Of a stretch of DNA of 10,185 bases, positions 7,061 to 10,185 are shown one piece after another (position 1 is the first letter of the stretch; each line of letters starts with the position of its first letter). The notes under the pieces were generated by a model. The model was not told where the DNA came from. It ran no database searches and saw only the letters and a program-made list of their open reading frames with translations. The DNA is taken from assembly GCA_021811925.1 (NCBI GenBank), contig JAKAPY010000051.1, positions 1-10,185 of the forward strand, written 5' to 3'. The position numbers and the translations under genes were made by a program. The stretch comes from Thermoplasmata archaeon. GTDB taxonomy: Archaea > Thermoplasmatota > Thermoplasmata > Sysuiplasmatales > Sysuiplasmataceae.

Positions 7061-7068
7061 GAATATTA
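7061..7068 (-). promoter_or_regulatory. TATA-like element of the S9 peptidase gene
   Basis: On the - strand this reads TAATATTC, centred about 25 nt upstream of the ATG at 7040, matching a leaderless archaeal start. No Shine-Dalgarno sequence precedes the ATG. The tandem 10-mer at 7066-7085 begins within it and covers the BRE position. Confidence 0.55.
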
Positions 7069-7085
7069 TGCTTTATTATGCTTTA
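7066..7085. repeat. perfect tandem 10-mer, two copies, at the peptidase promoter
   Basis: TTATGCTTTA occurs twice in direct succession on the + strand (TAAAGCATAA twice on the - strand). It covers the TFB-recognition (BRE) position just upstream of, and overlapping, the TATA-like element of the S9 peptidase gene. The 10-nt period is about one helical turn, so both copies face the same side of the DNA. It could be a regulator-binding site or a simple slippage duplication. Confidence 0.6.
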
Positions 7086-7194
7086 CGTTACCTTCACAAG
7101 GCAGACCAGATGTTCCTGGAAGGCAGATGTCGAGTCTTCTGCCCGATAAGACACAACAGCTCAAAGGCGATTACGCGTACATTCGGAAATAGCG

Positions 7195-7701
7195 CTACTT
7201 CTGCACGAGCTCTGTTTCTATGGGATGTTCGATAGCGAACAGAGCAGGGCATCTCCTGCGTGAAAGCGCAATTGCTTCCCTTATGTCCCTGTTTGCGGTG
7301 ACCTCAATCTTCAGCTTCTTTATTATCGGCATGACCGACTCGACAACCACCGGCCCGATGTCGTATGTGAGCGTTCCCTTGACCTTCAAGTCCTCCAGAA
7401 CAATTCCCTGAGAAGCGCACTGTATTGCCAGAGTTGAGGCATAGCAGGCCAGAACTCCGTATAGAACATAGGTCAGGGGTGATGGCATGACGCCTTTCCC
7501 GCCAAGGGCGGCAGGTTCATCCGATCCCACCGCAAACCTGGAAATGCCAGTGTCCAGGATGGAAGAGAACATCGGGCTGCCTTCCATGCTGAATGTGCCC
7601 GCAATTTCCTTCTCAACCGGAATGGAACCGCCGTTAACCCTTGCTTTTTCAGATGTCGCATTTAGCACATCCATCGATACATTGTTTACAAACCTGGCCA
7701 A
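7195..7701 (-). CDS. OsmC-like protein (putative thiol-dependent peroxidase)
   Basis: A 168-residue OsmC/Ohr-superfamily protein, a group that reduces peroxides with a pair of cysteines in the cytoplasm, usually as dimers. Seen here are the N-terminal strand-turn segment, then DEPAALGGKGVMPSPLTYVLYGVLACYAS with the first cysteine (Cys86 from the start chosen), and a C-terminal SRRRCP with the second cysteine (Cys151). These are the two positions normally conserved, so activity is plausible. The start is a TTG at 7701: VNNVSMDVLNATSEKA aligns with the family's usual N-terminal NG-x-D-x-D-x-L segment and would be split if the ATG at 7674 were used. AGGTGA (7706-7711) also sits 4 nt before the TTG. 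A TTG at 7818 extends the frame by 39 residues with no family resemblance. It is 154 nt upstream of the peptidase gene and 265 nt downstream of the toroid gene. Family firm; start moderately sure. Confidence 0.87.
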   Translation of the reverse strand: MARFVNNVSMDVLNATSEKARVNGGSIPVEKEIAGTFSMEGSPMFSSILDTGISRFAVGSDEPAALGGKGVMPSPLTYVLYGVLACYASTLAIQCASQGIVLEDLKVKGTLTYDIGPVVVESVMPIIKKLKIEVTANRDIREAIALSRRRCPALFAIEHPIETELVQK

Positions 7702-7705
7702 CCGC

Positions 7706-7711
7706 TCACCT
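7706..7711 (-). promoter_or_regulatory. Shine-Dalgarno sequence deciding the OsmC start
   Basis: On the - strand this reads AGGTGA, complementary to the archaeal 16S 3' end, 4 nt before the TTG at 7701. It argues for that TTG over the later ATG at 7674. It contrasts with the other genes here, which appear leaderless. AT-rich ACTTATTTG at 7735-7743 could be the corresponding TATA element. Confidence 0.45.
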
Positions 7712-7966
7712 GGAGAAAAGATGATTAAGTCCGTACAAATAAGTTGGTGATTGCCGACAGCCAGAAAGCTGTTGCAAGAATAGTCGTAGTCAGACTGAAC
7801 AAGTGCAGGCCTGAACAATTGTGCCTGTAGTCCTGGAAATGGTGCGTATGCAGGCAGTGTGAAGCACCCGGTTGTACGACTGAAAAGTTCCTTCGGAATT
7901 ACCCACCATTGAGTGCACTCGAGGAAAACGGATATCGTAAATGCGCAGGCAGGGCACCCTGCTTCA

Positions 7967-8950
7967 TCAGTTGCTCTCGCCTAAACGCTTCAAAACCCTA
8001 AGTGCAGTGAGCGTGATCATTTTGCTTGGCTTGCCTGCTTCCTCCAGCGAAAAAGAAGTGGTAGCCTGCTTCGGGTGGTCCTTATTCCATCTGCCCTGTG
8101 GACTTTCCGGATCAGGATGCACAGAGTCCATATTCCACTTACCCCCTGATCTCCTCTTTTTCTTAAGGAGGGAGACCGCAAACTCCATTCTCCTGTCATC
8201 TGCATATCCGAGAGCGGTCATGAAATCCAGACCCACCAGCATGTCATAGTAGTAATGGACTGGATAGTGGAAGCGGTACCACGGTTCGTACCTGTCACCC
8301 TGTATGTGAAGCTCCCGTTCCAGGAAGTATTCCGCTCCTTTCTCCACGGCTGATTTCATGCTTCTGGTCCATTTCTGACGCGAATATACAGCAAAAGCGC
8401 TGAGGGGCTCCCAGGAATCGATGTTCCTGCCCTTGCGCGGAGTTCCGACATCGAAACATGACCATCCTCCCTTCTCAGCCTGATACTCTACAAACCACTC
8501 GAAGGCCCGTTTGACCCTCGGATCGTCTTCATATCCAAACTTGACAAGTGCGCGCGCGGTGTTGCCCGTTGTGCATACGTGCCCATGTTCCGCTCCTCCC
8601 TTGTTCGAGCCCACAAAGCCTCCGTCCCCTGTTGCGAAGAACTCCATCCACCTCTGACATGCCTTGTCGATTTGTGGATAATCCTTTGTGAGGCCTAAGT
8701 CGGATAATATCAGCAGCATCCAATTTGTGGACACATACTTCGGCCGATACAGGCTTCGATCGGTACCCCAATAACCTTCCACAGTCTGCCTTGAGAGAAT
8801 GTCCTTTGCCCAACCTGTCTCTGTTATGGCTTCTTTCGCGGACCTGACTTCTGGATCACTCGAAGGCTTATGCAACAACTGGATCAGTGTCAGATACTTT
8901 ACTGCAGGCTGATTATCTTCGAGAAGCCAGTCAATCGCACTCTTGGTCAT
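7967..8950 (-). CDS. terpenoid-cyclase/prenyltransferase-like alpha/alpha-toroid protein
   Basis: A 327-residue protein of the alpha/alpha-toroid superfamily that includes squalene cyclases, protein prenyltransferase beta subunits and many uncharacterised prokaryotic proteins often labelled prenyltransferase. Evidence is a series of helix pairs joined by glycine-aromatic turns: EGYWG (58-62), GDGGFVGSNKGG (108-119), KGGWSCF (160-166) and SGGKWNMD (268-275). It ends in a helix, MITLTALRVLKRLG. The class II cyclase signature DxDD is absent, so squalene-hopene cyclase activity is unlikely. A cluster EHGHVCTTGN (121-130) and FHYPVHYYYD (227-236) supply His and Cys residues that might bind metal or line the cavity; this is inference. 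No signal peptide is seen. The ATG at 8950 has GTTTTTAACT at 8981-8990 as a possible TATA element, implying a leader of about 10 nt. About 200 nt separate it from the upstream ATPase gene. Fold is likely; substrate and reaction are unknown. Confidence 0.85.
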   Translation of the reverse strand: MTKSAIDWLLEDNQPAVKYLTLIQLLHKPSSDPEVRSAKEAITETGWAKDILSRQTVEGYWGTDRSLYRPKYVSTNWMLLILSDLGLTKDYPQIDKACQRWMEFFATGDGGFVGSNKGGAEHGHVCTTGNTARALVKFGYEDDPRVKRAFEWFVEYQAEKGGWSCFDVGTPRKGRNIDSWEPLSAFAVYSRQKWTRSMKSAVEKGAEYFLERELHIQGDRYEPWYRFHYPVHYYYDMLVGLDFMTALGYADDRRMEFAVSLLKKKRRSGGKWNMDSVHPDPESPQGRWNKDHPKQATTSFSLEEAGKPSKMITLTALRVLKRLGESN

Positions 8951-9130
8951 AGAACGACAGGAAGAGAAGAGGTGTGCTCAAGTTAAAAACATTCGTTAGA
9001 GAGAACCGAATTTTCTCGCTCCACGCAACACTCGCTTCTTTGCCGATTAGTCCATGAAGTTTGACAATGGCTCTGACGTCAGCCTGCAATTTCATTTCGC
9101 CTGGCAAGCCAGAACAGCAATGCATCAAGG

Positions 9131-9153
9131 CCAGAAAGATGAAAGTGAAATAA
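9131..9153 (-). terminator. possible T-rich terminator after the ATPase gene
   Basis: Directly after the TGA at 9154-9156, the - strand reads as a pyrimidine-rich tract with repeated TTT clusters and 13 T in 23 nt. Archaeal RNA polymerase can terminate at such T clusters without a hairpin. No stem precedes it, so support is weak. Confidence 0.28.
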
Positions 9154-10185
9154 TCATCTCTTGGGAGTGTCGGCTTCCAGTAACCATAACCAGCAGGGCA
9201 TCACCCTGATACGGAAGCCGTCTTGATTCAGTTCTTCATCCTGGTCGAGAGTCAACAATATGGCTTTGTCTATGCCAAGATCCTTAGCCGCCGATATGAT
9301 GCCCCTTAACTCCCGTTTTCTATTGTTTTCATTGAGTTCGTAGCATACCTGTATCAGCAGCGAGGCGGTCGGCATGACAAAATCCACCTCCGAACCTCCT
9401 GTTCCCTTGTAGTAATAGAACTCATAACCAAGCCGTTTAAGATGGATTGCAACAGTATTTTCAAGAAGCGCTCCCAGCTTTTGAATAAATGTGGGTGCAT
9501 TCCTGTTGACTATTCCGTTGTCGATGCAATATACTTTCTTTGGATTTTTGTCGAACTTCTTCAGTTTTCTCTCATACTTCCTGACCTCGAATACAAGGTA
9601 CGTTTCCTGGGCGTATGAGAGATACTTTTCAACGGTGTTTGCGCTCTTCATACCCAAGTTGGTCATAATCGAGCGGTGAGTGATGAGGTTCCCCGCATTG
9701 GAGATTAGGAACCTGAGAAGAATCCTGAATTCCTGAGGTTTACGCAAAGCGTACCTGCTGACAACATCCTTCTGGACAATGTCCGATATCAATTGAGAAA
9801 GCAGAGATTCGTTCGCACTGAGAACAACTTCAGGCATACCGCCTTTTGACATGTACTCCCTGAATCTGCGTGACAGGAGTGCTCTACCGGCAGTAGAGCG
9901 CATTTCTCCTGACTTCAGCTCTACCCCCTGGGCCTGCAGGAACTCCTTGAATGAAAAAGGGTACAGTTCTATGTCGGTATGTCTGCCTGTCAAATGTGTA
10001 CCGAGCTCCTTGCTGAGGAGATTTGCGTTAGAACCGGTCACAAAGACTCTGTAACCTTCCCGAAGGACCCTGTTTACGAATAGCTCCCAACCCTTGATGT
10101 TCTGGATCTCATCCAGGAATAGATTCTTTCTATTCCCATAGAGTTCTATGAAAGTCTCCAGGAGAATTTGAAAATCAGATCGGAA
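9154..10185 (-). CDS. AAA-type ATPase with C-terminal DUF4143 (COG1373-like), N-terminus cut by window edge
   Basis: 343 residues are visible; the frame stays open to the right edge, so the N-terminus including the Walker A loop lies outside. Visible first is Walker B, NLFLDEIQN (residues 21-29), then the sensor strand VFVTGSNANLLS (47-58). Next comes GRHTDIELYPFSFKEFL, typical of this ATPase family, a GGMPEVVL segment, and a helical winged-helix-like stretch around LLRFLISNAGN and SANTVEKYLSYAQE. The C-terminal DUF4143 part has KVYCIDNG, LLENTVAIHL, EFYYYKGTGGSEVDFVM and LLIQVCYELNENNRKREL. This part resembles a PD-(D/E)xK nuclease fold, but at the usual (D/E)xK position the sequence reads Q-V-C, so a cut-competent site is doubtful. 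It ends in RVMPCWLWLLE, the expected family end. The GTG at 10041 is not the start. The family is common in archaea and bacteria; its role is unestablished and I see no partner gene beside it. Confidence 0.94.
   Translation of the reverse strand, partial: FRSDFQILLETFIELYGNRKNLFLDEIQNIKGWELFVNRVLREGYRVFVTGSNANLLSKELGTHLTGRHTDIELYPFSFKEFLQAQGVELKSGEMRSTAGRALLSRRFREYMSKGGMPEVVLSANESLLSQLISDIVQKDVVSRYALRKPQEFRILLRFLISNAGNLITHRSIMTNLGMKSANTVEKYLSYAQETYLVFEVRKYERKLKKFDKNPKKVYCIDNGIVNRNAPTFIQKLGALLENTVAIHLKRLGYEFYYYKGTGGSEVDFVMPTASLLIQVCYELNENNRKRELRGIISAAKDLGIDKAILLTLDQDEELNQDGFRIRVMPCWLWLLEADTPKR

Noticed and set aside
8931..9128. 65-codon - strand frame upstream of the toroid gene.
   Set aside because: It overlaps the toroid gene start, covers the likely promoter, and its sequence shows no recognisable family.
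10021..10041. GTG at 10041 as the start of the ATPase gene.
   Set aside because: The frame is open to 10185 and encodes Walker B and the sensor strand upstream of this codon, so the GTG is internal.
9154..10185. ATPase with DUF4143 as part of a defence or toxin-antitoxin system.
   Set aside because: No partner gene is visible within the window, the gene is cut by the edge, and this family is widespread with no settled defence role. The neighbouring genes are ordinary enzymes.

Overview
This window most likely comes from an archaeon, and my best guess is a Thermoplasmata-type lineage with roughly 50% G+C. Two things point this way. Several genes have an AT-rich TATA-like element centred about 24-29 nt upstream of the start codon with no Shine-Dalgarno sequence, as expected for leaderless archaeal transcripts. 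The gene families also fit: a stand-alone DinB-like protein, an S9 peptidase, an OsmC-like protein and a COG1373-type ATPase with a DUF4143 tail. The assignment is inference; there is no rRNA or other marker gene here.

Layout. On the + strand are a GNAT acetyltransferase (216-731) and a DinB-family protein (827-1327). The DinB gene converges on a class I SAM-dependent methyltransferase (1357-2049, -), with 29 nt between the stop codons. All later genes lie on the - strand: a class V PLP enzyme (2241-3368), a 48-residue Lys/Glu-rich protein (3801-3947), an unrecognised protein (4261-5022), a complete S9 prolyl-oligopeptidase-type peptidase (5157-7040), an OsmC-like protein (7195-7701), a terpenoid-cyclase-like alpha/alpha-toroid protein (7967-8950) and an ATPase with DUF4143 cut by the right edge (9154-10185).

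Intergenic gaps on the - strand are about 125-430 nt and several genes have their own TATA-like element, so this looks like a run of single-gene transcription units rather than an operon. I see no insertion sequence, integrase, tRNA, rRNA, CRISPR array or attachment site. The longest gene-poor stretches are 3369-3800 (hairpins and one doubtful short ORF) and 3948-4260 (a TATA-like palindrome).

How the genes work together. I find no convincing shared pathway. DinB, methyltransferase and class V PLP genes side by side recall the ergothioneine set EgtB/EgtD/EgtE, but the EgtB sulfatase-like domain and an EgtD-type methyltransferase are missing, so I rejected that reading. The genes look like accessory or housekeeping enzymes: acyl transfer, methylation, amino-acid PLP chemistry, peptide degradation and peroxide detoxification. 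The points most worth a second look are a perfect tandem 10-mer abutting the peptidase TATA element, the degenerate acetyl-CoA loop of the GNAT protein, the His-to-Glu change in DinB, the unrecognised 254-residue protein and the toroid protein that lacks the class II cyclase motif.
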